NCBI RefSeq assembly: GCF_004343155.1
Contig: NZ_SMDC01000012.1
Coordinates: 21,080-85,079, forward strand
DNA length: 64,000 bases
Direction: 5' to 3'
DNA from: Marichromatium gracile
GTDB lineage: Bacteria > Pseudomonadota > Gammaproteobacteria > Chromatiales > Chromatiaceae
Shown: positions 20,966 through 30,068 of the stretch, piece by piece
Layout of the letters: each line of letters opens with the position of its first letter
How positions within the stretch are numbered: position 1 is the stretch's first letter
Position numbers and translations under genes: made by a program
The notes under the pieces: generated by a model
The model's database searches: none
The model's input: the letters and a program-made list of their open reading frames with translations, nothing else
Told to the model about the DNA's origin: nothing

Positions 20966-21940
20966 TCAGGCGGTACTTGCAAGTTTGCGGCAGGACGAGG
21001 GCGTGATCAGGTCACCCTGTCGGGTGCCGCGCCGATACAGCTCGGCTTCGATGCCGTTGAGCACGGCCCATTTCTGGCTACACCAGTCGGGGGCGAGCAG
21101 GATATCGCGCGAGGCGGTGCCGGTGACCCGGTGGAAGGTCACCTCGGGCGGGGTGCGCTCGATGATGTCGGCGCAGGTGTCGACGTAGTCCTCCAGCGCG
21201 AGCGGCTGGTAGTGACCGCGTCGCCAGTCGACCGCCAGGCGGGTGTGGCGCACGACGTGGAGGGCGTGCAGCTTGAGTCCTTCGACACCGACGCCGAGCA
21301 CGCGCTCGAGGCTCTCGATGGCGTGGTTGCGTCCCTCGCCGGGGAGACCGACGATGAGATGGGCGCAGACCGGGATGCCGCGGCGGTGTGCTGCCTGCAC
21401 CGCGCGCTGGTAGTCGGCGAAGGTGTGACCGCGGTTGACGCGCTCGAGGGTGCGATCATCGGCCGACTGCAGTCCGAGTTCGAGCCAGATCTCCTTGCCG
21501 CGGGCGCGATAGCGCGCGAGCAGGTCGAGCACCGCCTCGGGCACGCAGTCGGGGCGGGTGCCGATCGACAGCCCGATGACATCGGGGTGGACGAGCGCGC
21601 TGTCGTAGCGCTCGCGCAGCGCGTCGATCGGGTCGTAGGTATTGGTATAGGCCTGGAAGTAGGCCATGAAACGGCGCGCCCCGGTGCGCTTGGCGAGCAC
21701 GGTGCGGCCCGACTCGATCTGCTCGGCGATCGAGGGCGGCTCCTTGGCGTTGGGGCTGAAGGAGACGTTGTTGCAGAAGGTACAGCCGCCCCGGCCCTTG
21801 GTGCCGTCGCGGTTGGGGCAGGTGAAACCCGCGTTGAGGGCGAGTTTGTGCACCCGCTGACCATAGCGGTTCAGCAGATACTGTCCAAAGGTATTGACGC
21901 GATCGCTGAGGATGCGCTGTTGAGCTTGGGGCGGGGGCAT
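20966..21940 (-). CDS. yhcC: TIGR01212 family radical SAM protein (YhcC-like)
   Basis: A 324-residue radical SAM protein with the cluster motif CPNRDGTKGRGGCTFCNN (spacing as in YhcC) and conserved KLHALHVVRHTRLA and LIVGLPGEGR. The exact reaction of the family is not established. It is the first gene of yhcC-ubiU-ubiV, preceded by a perfect FNR-type box 36 nt before the ATG. Its close coupling with ubiUV may reflect shared anaerobic regulation rather than a shared pathway. Confidence 0.88.
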   Translation of the reverse strand: MPPPQAQQRILSDRVNTFGQYLLNRYGQRVHKLALNAGFTCPNRDGTKGRGGCTFCNNVSFSPNAKEPPSIAEQIESGRTVLAKRTGARRFMAYFQAYTNTYDPIDALRERYDSALVHPDVIGLSIGTRPDCVPEAVLDLLARYRARGKEIWLELGLQSADDRTLERVNRGHTFADYQRAVQAAHRRGIPVCAHLIVGLPGEGRNHAIESLERVLGVGVEGLKLHALHVVRHTRLAVDWRRGHYQPLALEDYVDTCADIIERTPPEVTFHRVTGTASRDILLAPDWCSQKWAVLNGIEAELYRRGTRQGDLITPSSCRKLASTA

Positions 21941-21975
21941 CCGACTAAAGCTAACCGTGCTCGATGAATAACCGT

Positions 21976-21989
21976 TTGATCCAGATCAA
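21976..21989. promoter_or_regulatory. Perfect FNR/Anr box upstream of yhcC-ubiUV
   Basis: TTGATCCAGATCAA is a perfect match to TTGAT-N4-ATCAA. It lies in the 206-bp divergent region between yhcC and the DUF3683 dehydrogenase. Its centre is 42 bp from the yhcC ATG, so class II activation would give a nearly leaderless transcript. FNR activation of ubiUV is known in E. coli. Confidence 0.75.
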
Positions 21990-22146
21990 CGAATGGGCAA
22001 TCCGGGATCCGGGGCGAAGGCCGACGCGGTGGTCGGGATCTGGGGCGGAGGCTGACCCCTGACAATCTCGGGGGCATGTTCGGGCCAGCTTTGCAGTACC
22101 ATTTTGTAGTAATGCAAGAAAAACCCAATTCAAGAACTGGAACTTC

Positions 22147-25100
22147 ATGATAGCCGAATCCCAGCCCCGCATCCGCGAGATCCCCTACAACTACACCTCG
22201 TACTCCGACCGCGAGATTGTCATCCGGTTTCTCGGCGAGCCCATGTGGCGGCTGATCGAGTCGCTGCGGGGGAGTCGACGGACCGGGCGATCGGCGCGGA
22301 TGCTGTTCGAGGTGTTGGGCGACATGTGGGTGGTCTCGCGCAATCCCTATCTGCAGGAGGATCTGCTCGAGAATCTCGATCGTCGTCAGCTGCTGCTGCA
22401 GGCGATGCGTCACCGGCTCGATCAGTTCGAACAGCGACTCAACGACAATCAGCGTGCTGCCGAGCTGCTGGAGGCGGCGCGCGGTGCGGTCGCCCGGCTC
22501 GAGGACTGGTTCACCCAGGAGACGGCCCATCGCGACCGCTTGCGCAAGGCGCTTGCCGGCATCACCCACCCCGACAACCTCGACTTCGGCGGGCTGGCGC
22601 GGGTCTCGCACGCCACCGATGCCACCGACTGGCGCGTCGAGCTGCCCTTCGTGGTGATCTCCCCCGACAGCGAGGCCGAGGTCGCCGCCATCGTGCGCGC
22701 CTGCATCGACTGCGGTCTGTCGCTGATCCCGCGCGGTGGCGGCACCGGCTATACCGGTTCGGCGGTGCCGCTGCATCAGCACACCGCGGTGATCAACACC
22801 GAGAAGCTCGAGTCGCTCTCGGGCGTCGAGCGAATCGAGTTGCCCGGGGTCGAGGGCCGGGTGCCGACGGTGCGCTGCGGCGCCGGCGTGGTCACCCGGC
22901 GGGTCTCGGACCTGGCCGACAGCAACGGCCTGGCCTTCGCCGTCGACCCGACCTCGCAGGACGCCTCCTGCATCGGCGGCAACATCGCGATGAACGCCGG
23001 CGGCAAGAAGGCGGTGCTGTGGGGCACCGCGCTCGACAACCTCGCCTCGTGGCGGATGGTCACCCCGGATGCGCAGTGGCTCGAGATCGAGCGGCTCGAT
23101 CACAACCTCGGGCGCATCCACGATCAGGCGCTGGTGCGCTTCCGTGTCTCGCGCTACGACACCGACGGGCGCACCCCGGTCGGTGAGCCCGAGATCCTGG
23201 AGATGCCCGGCGCCTCGTTCCGCAAGGTCGGGCTCGGTAAGGACGTCACCGACAAGTTCCTCTCCGGCCTCCCGGGGGTGCAGAAGGAGGGCTGCGACGG
23301 GCTGATCACCTCGGCGCGTTTCATCCTCCACCGCATGCCCGATCACGTGCGCACCGTGTGCATGGAGTTCTTCGGCACCGATCTCGATCTCGCGGTGCCG
23401 GCGATCGTCGAGATCAAGGACTATATCGAGTCCTTGCCCGAGGTGCTGGTCGCCGGGCTCGAGCACCTCGACGAGCGCTATGTGCGCGCCGTCGACTACA
23501 GCACCAAGGCCTCGCGCCGCGAGTTGCCGAAGATGGTGTTGATCGCCGATCTGGTCAGCGACGACGAGGCCGCGCTCGATGCCGCCGCGGCACGGGTGGT
23601 GGAGCTGGTGGGGGCGCGCGACGGCGAGGGCTTCATCGCCGTCAGCCCCGAGGCGCGCAAGCGTTTCTGGCTCGATCGCGCGCGCACTGCGGCGATCTCG
23701 CGCCACACCAACGCCTTCAAGATCAACGAGGACGTGGTCATCCCGCTCGATCGGCTCTCCGATTACAGCCGGGGCATCGAGCGGATCAACATCGAGCAGT
23801 CGATCCGCAACAAGGACGCGATCATGGCCGCGGTGCTCGACTACCTCGGCAGCGGACTGGAGGAGGCGCGGCGTGCCGGCGACTACGAGGTCTCGGAGGA
23901 GGACGTCGCCATCCTCGCGGCCAAGCGCGATGCCGCGCGCGAGGTGCTGGAGACGGCACGGGCGCGCTGGCGCGCGATCCTCGAACACCTCGAGGCCCCG
24001 GCCGCCGAACATCTCGAACTGCTTCACGAGAAGGAACGCGCGCGGGTGCGTGAAGGCGACACCCTGTTGGCGATGATGCTGCGTCGCGACCTGCGTCAGT
24101 CCTATGTCCGCGAGGTCGCCGCGCAGCTCAACGAGATCTTCTCCGGCAAGGACCTGGAGCGGGTGCGCACGCGTCTGGTCGAGATCCATCGCCGGTTGCG
24201 CGATTCGCGACTGTTCGTGGCGTTGCACATGCATGCCGGCGACGGCAACGTCCACTCCAACATCCCGGTGCACTCCTCGGACTACGCCATGCTCCAGGAG
24301 GCCGACGAGGTGGTGGCACGGATCATGGCGCTCGCCTCCGGGCTCGGCGGGGTGATCTCGGGCGAGCACGGCATCGGTCTGACCAAGCTGCAATATCTCG
24401 AACCCGAGAAGCTCGAGGCCTTCGTCGCCTACAAGGAACGGGTCGACCCGGAGCAGCGCTTCAACCGCGGCAAGCTGATGCCCGGTGCCGGGCTCGAGGG
24501 CGCCTATACGCCCTCGCTGCGGCTGGTGCAGCAGGAGGCGATCATCCTCGAGGAGACCGAGCTCGGCGCCCTCAACGACGACGTCAAGAACTGTCTGCGC
24601 TGCGGCAAGTGCAAGCCCAAGTGCATGACTCACGTGCCGCGTGCCAACCTGCTCTACTCGCCGCGCAACAAGATCCTCGCCACCGGGTTGATCATCGAGG
24701 CCTTCCTCTACGAGGAACAGACCCGGCGCGGGCTGTCGTTGCGTCACTTCGACGCGATGAACGACGTCGCCGATCACTGCACCGTGTGCCACAAGTGTCT
24801 CGCCCCCTGTCCGGTGAACATCGACTTCGGTGACGTCACCATGCGGCTGCGCCGCATCCTGGTCGCGCGCAAACGCAACCGCTTCTCCCCCGGGGCCTGG
24901 GCGGCAATGCGCTTTCTCAACGTCACCGATCCGCGGGCGATCCGTCTGCTGCGCACCGCGCTGGCACGCTGGGGCTTTGCCGGGATCAATCTCGGACACC
25001 GGGTGGCGCGGTTGCTGGGGCTGACACGCGCGCCCAGGCGTCATCCGGGGATCACCACCGGCAAGCCGAAGGCGGTCGGTCAGGTGGTCGAGCTGGTGGC

Positions 25101-26004
25101 GCGACCGATCCGGGTGGAGCTGCCCAAGCAGACCTTCCGCCAGGTGCTCGGGCTCGAGGACAAGACCCAGATCCCGATCCTGCGTGACCCCGGGATCACG
25201 CAGGAGGAGGCCGAGGCGGTGTTCTACTTCCCCGGCTGTGGCTCGGAGCGGCTGTTCTCCGACATCGGGCTGGCGACCCTGGCGATGCTCTGGCGCGGCG
25301 GTGCCCAGACCATCCTGCCGCCGGGCTATCTGTGCTGCGGCTATCCGCAACGCGCCGCCGGGCTGGAGGCGCGCGGTCAGCGCATCACCATGGAGAACCG
25401 GGTGCTCTTCCATCGCGTGGCCAACACCCTCAACTACATGGATATCCGTACCGTGGTGGTCTCCTGCGGAACCTGCATGGATCAGCTGCTGAAGTACGAG
25501 TTCGAGCGGATCTTCCCGGGGTGCCGGCTGCTCGACATCCACGAGTGGCTGATGGAGAAGGGGATGAGCCTGCGGGGCGTCGACGGGGTCAAGTATCTCT
25601 ACCACGATCCCTGCCACACCCCGATGAAGACCCACGCGCCGATCAAGGTCGCGTCGAGTCTGATCGGCGACCCGGTGACGCTCTCGGATCGTTGCTGCGG
25701 CGAGGCGGGCACCCTGGGTGCACAGCGCCCGGACATCGCCAACCAAGTGCGCTTCCGCAAGCGCGAGGAGCTCGAGGCCGGGGTGCGCGCACTCACCGGC
25801 GCCCCTCGGGTCGAGCACGGCGAGGCCAAACTGCTCACCGCCTGCCCGGCCTGTCAGCAGGGTCTGGCCAAGTATCATGACGAGACCGGTCTCGAGACCG
25901 ACTACATCGTGGTCGAGATGGCGCGTCGCCTGATCGGCGAGGACTGGCAGCAGCGCTTCATCGCGCAGGCCCGCGCCGGCGGCGTCGAGCGCGTGTTGCT
26001 CTGA
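22147..26004 (+). CDS. Fused FAD-linked dehydrogenase and Fe-S/CCG oxidoreductase (DUF3683, GlcD-GlcF type)
   Basis: A 1285-residue protein. Residues 1-130 are a DUF3683-type N-terminus ([20 protein letters not shown]). An FAD-binding PCMH domain follows ([19 protein letters not shown], then [14 protein letters not shown]) with a C-terminal FAD-oxidase domain ([27 protein letters not shown]). Next comes a pair of ferredoxin motifs ([35 protein letters not shown]) and two CCG cysteine-rich domains ([21 protein letters not shown]). It is the GlcD+GlcF architecture in one chain, typical of quinone-linked D-2-hydroxyacid (D-lactate, glycolate or 2-hydroxyglutarate) dehydrogenases. The actual substrate is unknown. 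It is divergently transcribed from yhcC-ubiUV. A long antisense frame across it is a shadow. Confidence 0.88.
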   Translation: MIAESQPRIREIPYNYTSYSDREIVIRFLGEPMWRLIESLRGSRRTGRSARMLFEVLGDMWVVSRNPYLQEDLLENLDRRQLLLQAMRHRLDQFEQRLNDNQRAAELLEAARGAVARLEDWFTQETAHRDRLRKALAGITHPDNLDFGGLARVSHATDATDWRVELPFVVISPDSEAEVAAIVRACIDCGLSLIPRGGGTGYTGSAVPLHQHTAVINTEKLESLSGVERIELPGVEGRVPTVRCGAGVVTRRVSDLADSNGLAFAVDPTSQDASCIGGNIAMNAGGKKAVLWGTALDNLASWRMVTPDAQWLEIERLDHNLGRIHDQALVRFRVSRYDTDGRTPVGEPEILEMPGASFRKVGLGKDVTDKFLSGLPGVQKEGCDGLITSARFILHRMPDHVRTVCMEFFGTDLDLAVPAIVEIKDYIESLPEVLVAGLEHLDERYVRAVDYSTKASRRELPKMVLIADLVSDDEAALDAAAARVVELVGARDGEGFIAVSPEARKRFWLDRARTAAISRHTNAFKINEDVVIPLDRLSDYSRGIERINIEQSIRNKDAIMAAVLDYLGSGLEEARRAGDYEVSEEDVAILAAKRDAAREVLETARARWRAILEHLEAPAAEHLELLHEKERARVREGDTLLAMMLRRDLRQSYVREVAAQLNEIFSGKDLERVRTRLVEIHRRLRDSRLFVALHMHAGDGNVHSNIPVHSSDYAMLQEADEVVARIMALASGLGGVISGEHGIGLTKLQYLEPEKLEAFVAYKERVDPEQRFNRGKLMPGAGLEGAYTPSLRLVQQEAIILEETELGALNDDVKNCLRCGKCKPKCMTHVPRANLLYSPRNKILATGLIIEAFLYEEQTRRGLSLRHFDAMNDVADHCTVCHKCLAPCPVNIDFGDVTMRLRRILVARKRNRFSPGAWAAMRFLNVTDPRAIRLLRTALARWGFAGINLGHRVARLLGLTRAPRRHPGITTGKPKAVGQVVELVARPIRVELPKQTFRQVLGLEDKTQIPILRDPGITQEEAEAVFYFPGCGSERLFSDIGLATLAMLWRGGAQTILPPGYLCCGYPQRAAGLEARGQRITMENRVLFHRVANTLNYMDIRTVVVSCGTCMDQLLKYEFERIFPGCRLLDIHEWLMEKGMSLRGVDGVKYLYHDPCHTPMKTHAPIKVASSLIGDPVTLSDRCCGEAGTLGAQRPDIANQVRFRKREELEAGVRALTGAPRVEHGEAKLLTACPACQQGLAKYHDETGLETDYIVVEMARRLIGEDWQQRFIAQARAGGVERVLL

Positions 26005-26163
26005 GTCAGCCGCCAGTCAGCGGGGAGTGGTGGCTGGTCGCTGCTGAACTGGCGGTTGGCGGTCTTTTCGCCGGACGCGCTGCGCTTTTCGCGACCTAAC
26101 TGGGTTCAGAAGGCTTGTTCCCCTTTGCGCCCTGCGCGCCTTTGCGGTTCAATCCTTCTGGCC

Positions 26164-26233
26164 GCTGGCCGCTGGCCGCTGGCCGCTGGCCGCTGGCCGC
26201 TGGCCGCTGGCCGCTGGCCGCTGGCCGCTGGCC
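26164..26233 (+). repeat. Tandem heptamer array, ten GCTGGCC units
   Basis: Ten GCTGGCC units repeat every 7 nt from 26164 to 26233, preceded by a partial unit (TCTGGCC). The upstream sequence CCCTTTGCG...TTTGCGGTTCAATC (26121-26154) is a degenerate copy of the block that precedes the arrays at 2782 and 8537. It fills most of the 308-bp gap between the DUF3683 gene and cheV. Confidence 0.9.
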
Positions 26234-26312
26234 GCGCAACCTTGAAAGCGTGTGTGTGCGACGTGTAGCATCGCGCGATACCCTGTGACGTCAGAAGCGA
26301 TTGAATTTCCTC

Positions 26313-27242
26313 ATGTCGAAGAACAATACCGGGTCGACCCTCGAGTCCAATCAGGCCGCTGGCACCCGGCTCGAGTTGCTGCTGTTCCAGCTCGAACACA
26401 AGCAGCTGTTCGGGATCAACGTCTTCAAGGTCAAGGAGGTCATTCCCTATCAGCCGCTGACGCGCCCGGCCGGCGCCCACCCGCTGGTCAAGGGCATGGC
26501 GACACTGCGCGGCATCACCATGCCGATCATCGACCTCTCGCAGGCGGTCGGTGGTCCGGAGATGGCCGAGCCGGAAAAGGGCTATATCATCATCACCGAG
26601 TACAACCGCTCGGTACATGGCTTCCTGATCCGTCGCGTCGACCGCATCGTCAACACCCAGTGGGACCAGGTGCAGCAGCTGCCCTCGCATCTGGGCAAGA
26701 ACGTCTATGTGACGGCGGTGACGCTGATCCAGGAGGAGTTGGTCGAGATCCTCGATGTCGAGAAGGTGCTCGACCAGGTGGTGCACGTGAGCACCGATGT
26801 CTCCAAGGACCTGAGTGGACGCATCCATGCCGAGAATCGCCGGGTGCTGGTGGTCGATGACTCGGCGGTGGCGCGCCACCAGATCCAGCGGGCGCTCGAG
26901 CAGCTCGGTATCGAGTGCACCCTGCTCACCGACGGCAAACATGCGATCGACCTGATCCACCAGATGCAACAGGAGGGCATCGACGTTGCCGAGCACTTCA
27001 GCATGGTCGTCTCCGACATCGAGATGCCGGAGATGGACGGCTATCAGCTCACCTCGGAGATCCGCAAGGATCCGCGTCTCGCGGATCTCTATATCCTGCT
27101 GCACTCCTCGATCAGCGGGGAGTTCAACGTCGACATGGTGAAACGGACCGGGGCCAATAAGTTCATCCAGAAGTACAGCCCGGACGACCTGGCCGAGGCG
27201 GTGCTGGAGCGGTTGAAGGAGCCGCCGGCGACCAGCGCCTGA
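26313..27242 (+). CDS. cheV: Chemotaxis coupling protein CheV
   Basis: A 309-residue two-domain protein. A CheW-like domain (RLELLLFQLEHKQLFGINVFKVKEV..., GMATLRGITMPIIDLSQAVGG) is followed by a receiver domain with VLVVDDSAVARHQI and phospho-acceptor Asp in VVSDIEMPEMDGYQL. CheV couples chemoreceptors to CheA and is thought to adapt the array through phosphorylation. ATG at 26313 is preferred to the upstream TTG at 26301. It heads a run of motility and c-di-GMP genes. Confidence 0.95.
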   Translation: MSKNNTGSTLESNQAAGTRLELLLFQLEHKQLFGINVFKVKEVIPYQPLTRPAGAHPLVKGMATLRGITMPIIDLSQAVGGPEMAEPEKGYIIITEYNRSVHGFLIRRVDRIVNTQWDQVQQLPSHLGKNVYVTAVTLIQEELVEILDVEKVLDQVVHVSTDVSKDLSGRIHAENRRVLVVDDSAVARHQIQRALEQLGIECTLLTDGKHAIDLIHQMQQEGIDVAEHFSMVVSDIEMPEMDGYQLTSEIRKDPRLADLYILLHSSISGEFNVDMVKRTGANKFIQKYSPDDLAEAVLERLKEPPATSA

Positions 27243-27349
27243 GGGTTGCCAGGGGGGGCGGGCTCGGAGCGGTGCATGAGCCGCCCCGAGCGGTAGACAG
27301 GGACGCTCGATCCATCATGAGGATCCCTTTTATCCATTGAGGAGGCGCT

Positions 27350-27643
27350 ATGCTGGTCGATGACGAACGTCGTAAATTCCTGAGACTGAACGCCGATACC
27401 GAGGCCAACGTCAAGCGTCTGGATGGCGATGAGACGCTCTCGGTGCGCCTGACCGACCTCAGCCCGTCGGGTTGTGCGCTGGTCTGTGAGGCACCGCTCT
27501 CCCCGGGCGAGCGGCTCGAGGTCAGCATCAGCAGTCCGAGTGACCGTATTGCGCCGCTGGTCTGCAGCGGTCGTGTGGTGCGCGTCGATCGCGATGGCGA
27601 GCGCCAGGTCGTCGGGGTCGAATTCGTCTCCGACGCCGGCTGA
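27350..27643 (+). CDS. PilZ domain protein (first)
   Basis: A 97-residue single-domain PilZ protein. The c-di-GMP signature is present as RRKFLR (RxxxR) near residue 7 and DLSPSGCAL (D/NxSxxG) near residue 37. It is preceded by a strong ribosome site (GAGGAGG). It should bind c-di-GMP and act as a small adaptor. It follows cheV by 107 nt and is closed by a rho-independent terminator. Confidence 0.92.
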   Translation: MLVDDERRKFLRLNADTEANVKRLDGDETLSVRLTDLSPSGCALVCEAPLSPGERLEVSISSPSDRIAPLVCSGRVVRVDRDGERQVVGVEFVSDAG

Positions 27644-27664
27644 TCCCCTTACTTCACCTCTCAG

Positions 27665-27705
27665 GCGCGGGCCCGTCCGGTTATGGCGGGCCCGCGCTGG
27701 TTTTT
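27665..27705 (+). terminator. Rho-independent terminator after the PilZ gene
   Basis: A perfect 11-bp stem GCGCGGGCCCG/CGGGCCCGCGC with an 11-nt loop is followed by TGGTTTTT. It ends only 15 nt before the next start codon, leaving no room for a separate promoter downstream. Confidence 0.85.
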
Positions 27706-27720
27706 GATGACGACTCTCTG

Positions 27721-29442
27721 ATGGCGCTCGATCCCGATTGCTTGAGCCGCTTGCGGCTGACCCAGGACCCCTTCGACGAGCGCGCCGGCGAGGCCTTTCT
27801 CTACACCGACCTGCTGCTCGATCAGTTGCTCGAGTCCGCCGTCGAGCTGCTCGAGGCGCCGGGTGCGGTGCTGATGTTGACCGGCCCGGCAGGCAGTGGT
27901 CGAACGCTGCAGTTGATGCGTCTGCTCGGTCTGTTGCCGGATCGTTTCGAGCTGATCGCCTTTCGCGCGCGTCCCGGGACCTCGGTGGAGATGCTCGAGG
28001 CAACCCTCCGCGCCCAGCTTGGCGCCGATGGGCGGGTGGCGCGTTCGCTCGAGCAGTTGCTGGCGCAGCTGTTGAGCACCGGGGCCGAGCTCTGTATCGC
28101 GATCGATGATGCCCATCATCTCGGTATCGATCTGGTCCACGCCCTGATGCGGTTGCGTCATGGGTTGCTCGAGCGCACCGGTGAGCCGCCGCGTCTGGTG
28201 CTGACCGGCGACCCTGCGCTGGCGCGTTATCCACTCCAGCTCGAGTCCGACGATCCGGGGCGGATCAGCCGTCTCAGTCTGCGTCCGTTGAATCTCGAGC
28301 AGGCCCGCGCCTATCTCTGTCATCGGCTCGAGGCCGCCGGTCTGGACAATCCGCTCGGCCTGCTCGCGGATACCGATGTCGAGTCATTGCATGCCCGCAG
28401 CCAGGGCTGTCCGAAGGAACTCAATACACTCGCCGGCGCGTGGCTGGAGGCGCGCTGTTACGATGTCGAGACGGGTCCGCGCCAGCCCGAACCCGCTCCG
28501 CCTCCCCGGCAGCTCGCGCCTGAGACCGGCGAGAAGACCCCCGAGCAACTGATCGCCGAGCGTATCCGGGCGCTGTCGGCGAGTATCGATGAACACCAGG
28601 ATGCGCCGCCGGCCGGGGCGGTGGCGCGGCGCGGCGCACCGGCCGAGGCGGTGGCTGGCGCGGCGCCGTCGGGTCGATCGATCAAGGCGCTGGCGTCGCT
28701 GCTGAGACGAACCAAAGGCGATCAGCCGGCGAGCAAAGCGGTCAGGGCGGGAAAGTCCGCCGTCGTCCCGGCGACGCCGATCTGGAACCAGCGCTGGTTC
28801 GTCCCGGCGATCGCCGGTGGCGCGGCCCTGGCGATCCTGTTGCCGGTGATCTTTCAGCTGCAGGGGCAGGATCCGCGTCCAGCCCCGTCGTCGGCGCCAC
28901 GTGATCGTGCCCGTTTGTTGCTGGAGTCGGCAGAGGTTGCGCCACCACCGCGCCCGCGGCTGGCTCAGCCACCCGGGGAGCTGAGCCGTCCCGCGCCCGG
29001 CGCGGTGATGCCGCCAGCCCCTGAGCCCGCCCCACCACGTTCGTTGACGCAGCCGCCGCCCCGGGAGGAGCCGCCTGCGCCAGCTGCGCCGCCGCTCGAG
29101 CGCCCTCAGCCGGTCGCGCCGGCGCCGCCGCAACCCCGATCAGGCATCGATCTGACGGCGGATCGAGACTGGCTGGTGGCGCAGAATCCCAATCGCTACA
29201 CCATTCAGCTGATCGCCGTCAGTAGTCTCGAGGCGGCGCGCGACTATGTGACGCGTCACCGTCTCGATGGCGTGCGCTTCCTGCCGATCCGCTCCCGCGA
29301 TCGTGACTTCGTGGTCGTGCTCGCCGGGGCCTTTGCCAGTCGCGGCGAGGCCGAACGGGTTTATGCGGCCCTGCCCGATGCGGTACGCGCCGATCGGCCG
29401 TGGATTCGCGCGATCGGTTCGGTGCAGGGATCACTGCGGTGA
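27721..29442 (+). CDS. DamX-like AAA ATPase with SPOR domain
   Basis: A 573-residue protein. The N-terminal ATPase resembles ExeA/DamX: Walker A GPAGSGRT (Lys replaced by Arg), Walker B-like LCIAIDDAHHLG, and a sensor region LVLTGDPALARY. After a Pro/Ala-rich linker comes one membrane segment (FVPAIAGGAALAILLPVIFQ), a second Pro-rich periplasmic spacer, and a C-terminal SPOR domain (RYTIQLIAVSSLEAARDYV...FVVVLAGAFASRGEAE) that should bind denuded septal peptidoglycan. This is the DamX layout and suggests a cell-division role. The Lys-to-Arg change in Walker A suggests weak or no ATP hydrolysis. Its stop overlaps the next start. Confidence 0.82.
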   Translation: MALDPDCLSRLRLTQDPFDERAGEAFLYTDLLLDQLLESAVELLEAPGAVLMLTGPAGSGRTLQLMRLLGLLPDRFELIAFRARPGTSVEMLEATLRAQLGADGRVARSLEQLLAQLLSTGAELCIAIDDAHHLGIDLVHALMRLRHGLLERTGEPPRLVLTGDPALARYPLQLESDDPGRISRLSLRPLNLEQARAYLCHRLEAAGLDNPLGLLADTDVESLHARSQGCPKELNTLAGAWLEARCYDVETGPRQPEPAPPPRQLAPETGEKTPEQLIAERIRALSASIDEHQDAPPAGAVARRGAPAEAVAGAAPSGRSIKALASLLRRTKGDQPASKAVRAGKSAVVPATPIWNQRWFVPAIAGGAALAILLPVIFQLQGQDPRPAPSSAPRDRARLLLESAEVAPPPRPRLAQPPGELSRPAPGAVMPPAPEPAPPRSLTQPPPREEPPAPAAPPLERPQPVAPAPPQPRSGIDLTADRDWLVAQNPNRYTIQLIAVSSLEAARDYVTRHRLDGVRFLPIRSRDRDFVVVLAGAFASRGEAERVYAALPDAVRADRPWIRAIGSVQGSLR

Positions 29443-29921
29443 GGGCGCATCGATGGGGAATGGCGCTCGCGCTGCTCTGTACCGTGACGACCGGCCCGGT
29501 GATGGCGCTCGACCCCTGTCCCGGCGGACAGGCTCAAGCCGCGGGGCCGGAGGCACGGTTCTATCGCGACAGTCGAGGCGACTATCGGTTGCGTGGTCGG
29601 ATCGGTCGCTCGGCGGTGACCTTTCGGCTGGCGCCCGAGGCCGACACCGTGGTGCTCGGCGAGCGTGAGGCGGCCAGGCTGGGACTCAGATATTCACGCG
29701 GCCGCATCGTGCGCCATCAGGGGGCGGCAGGTGTGGGCCTCGGGCATGCCGTGGTGCTCGACAGCGTGCAGGTCGGCGGTCTCGTGCGCGAACGGGTCGC
29801 TGCAGTGGTCGTCACCGGCGACGGGTCTGGCGAGGTCCTGCTCGGGCAGAGCTTTCTGCGTGGGCTCAGGCGATGTCGTGATGCCGGAGCCATCGTGCTG
29901 CGCGCGCTGTATCATCGCTGA
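29439..29921 (+). CDS. Retropepsin-like protein lacking the catalytic Asp
   Basis: About 160 residues from GTG at 29439, which overlaps the previous stop (GTGA) and implies coupled translation; ATG at 29460 is the alternative. There is an N-terminal signal peptide (MALALLCTVTTGPVMA). The rest follows the clan AA aspartic-protease pattern: DYRLRGRIGRSAVTFRLAPEADTVVLGEREAARLGL near the N-terminus and VLLGQSFLRGLR near the C-terminus. In active members the first segment reads DTGA; here the aligned residues are A-P-E-A, so the active-site Asp is missing. It is probably a periplasmic pseudo-enzyme or binding protein. The family assignment rests on pattern only. Confidence 0.6.
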   Translation: MRAHRWGMALALLCTVTTGPVMALDPCPGGQAQAAGPEARFYRDSRGDYRLRGRIGRSAVTFRLAPEADTVVLGEREAARLGLRYSRGRIVRHQGAAGVGLGHAVVLDSVQVGGLVRERVAAVVVTGDGSGEVLLGQSFLRGLRRCRDAGAIVLRALYHR

Positions 29922-30068
29922 TGCTGCCGGGATCGCTCGGTTGGTGGGGCAATGGCCGAATCGCGTAGCATTCTCATGGAGATCCAGGTCGCATTGTCGA
30001 GGTGATGCTGCGGCAGCGTCATGCGCTAACGGCTAGACTGAGAGACAGTCGATACCCGGTGAGTGCCG

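Noticed and set aside
21871..25878. A 1335-codon minus-strand frame opposite the DUF3683 dehydrogenase
   Set aside because: It mirrors a conserved FAD and Fe-S protein and shows no domain of its own; it is a shadow.
26235..26312. Sigma-28 flagellar promoter before cheV
   Set aside because: A CGCGATA-like -10 is visible, but the only TGAAA-like -35 is about 10 nt too far upstream.
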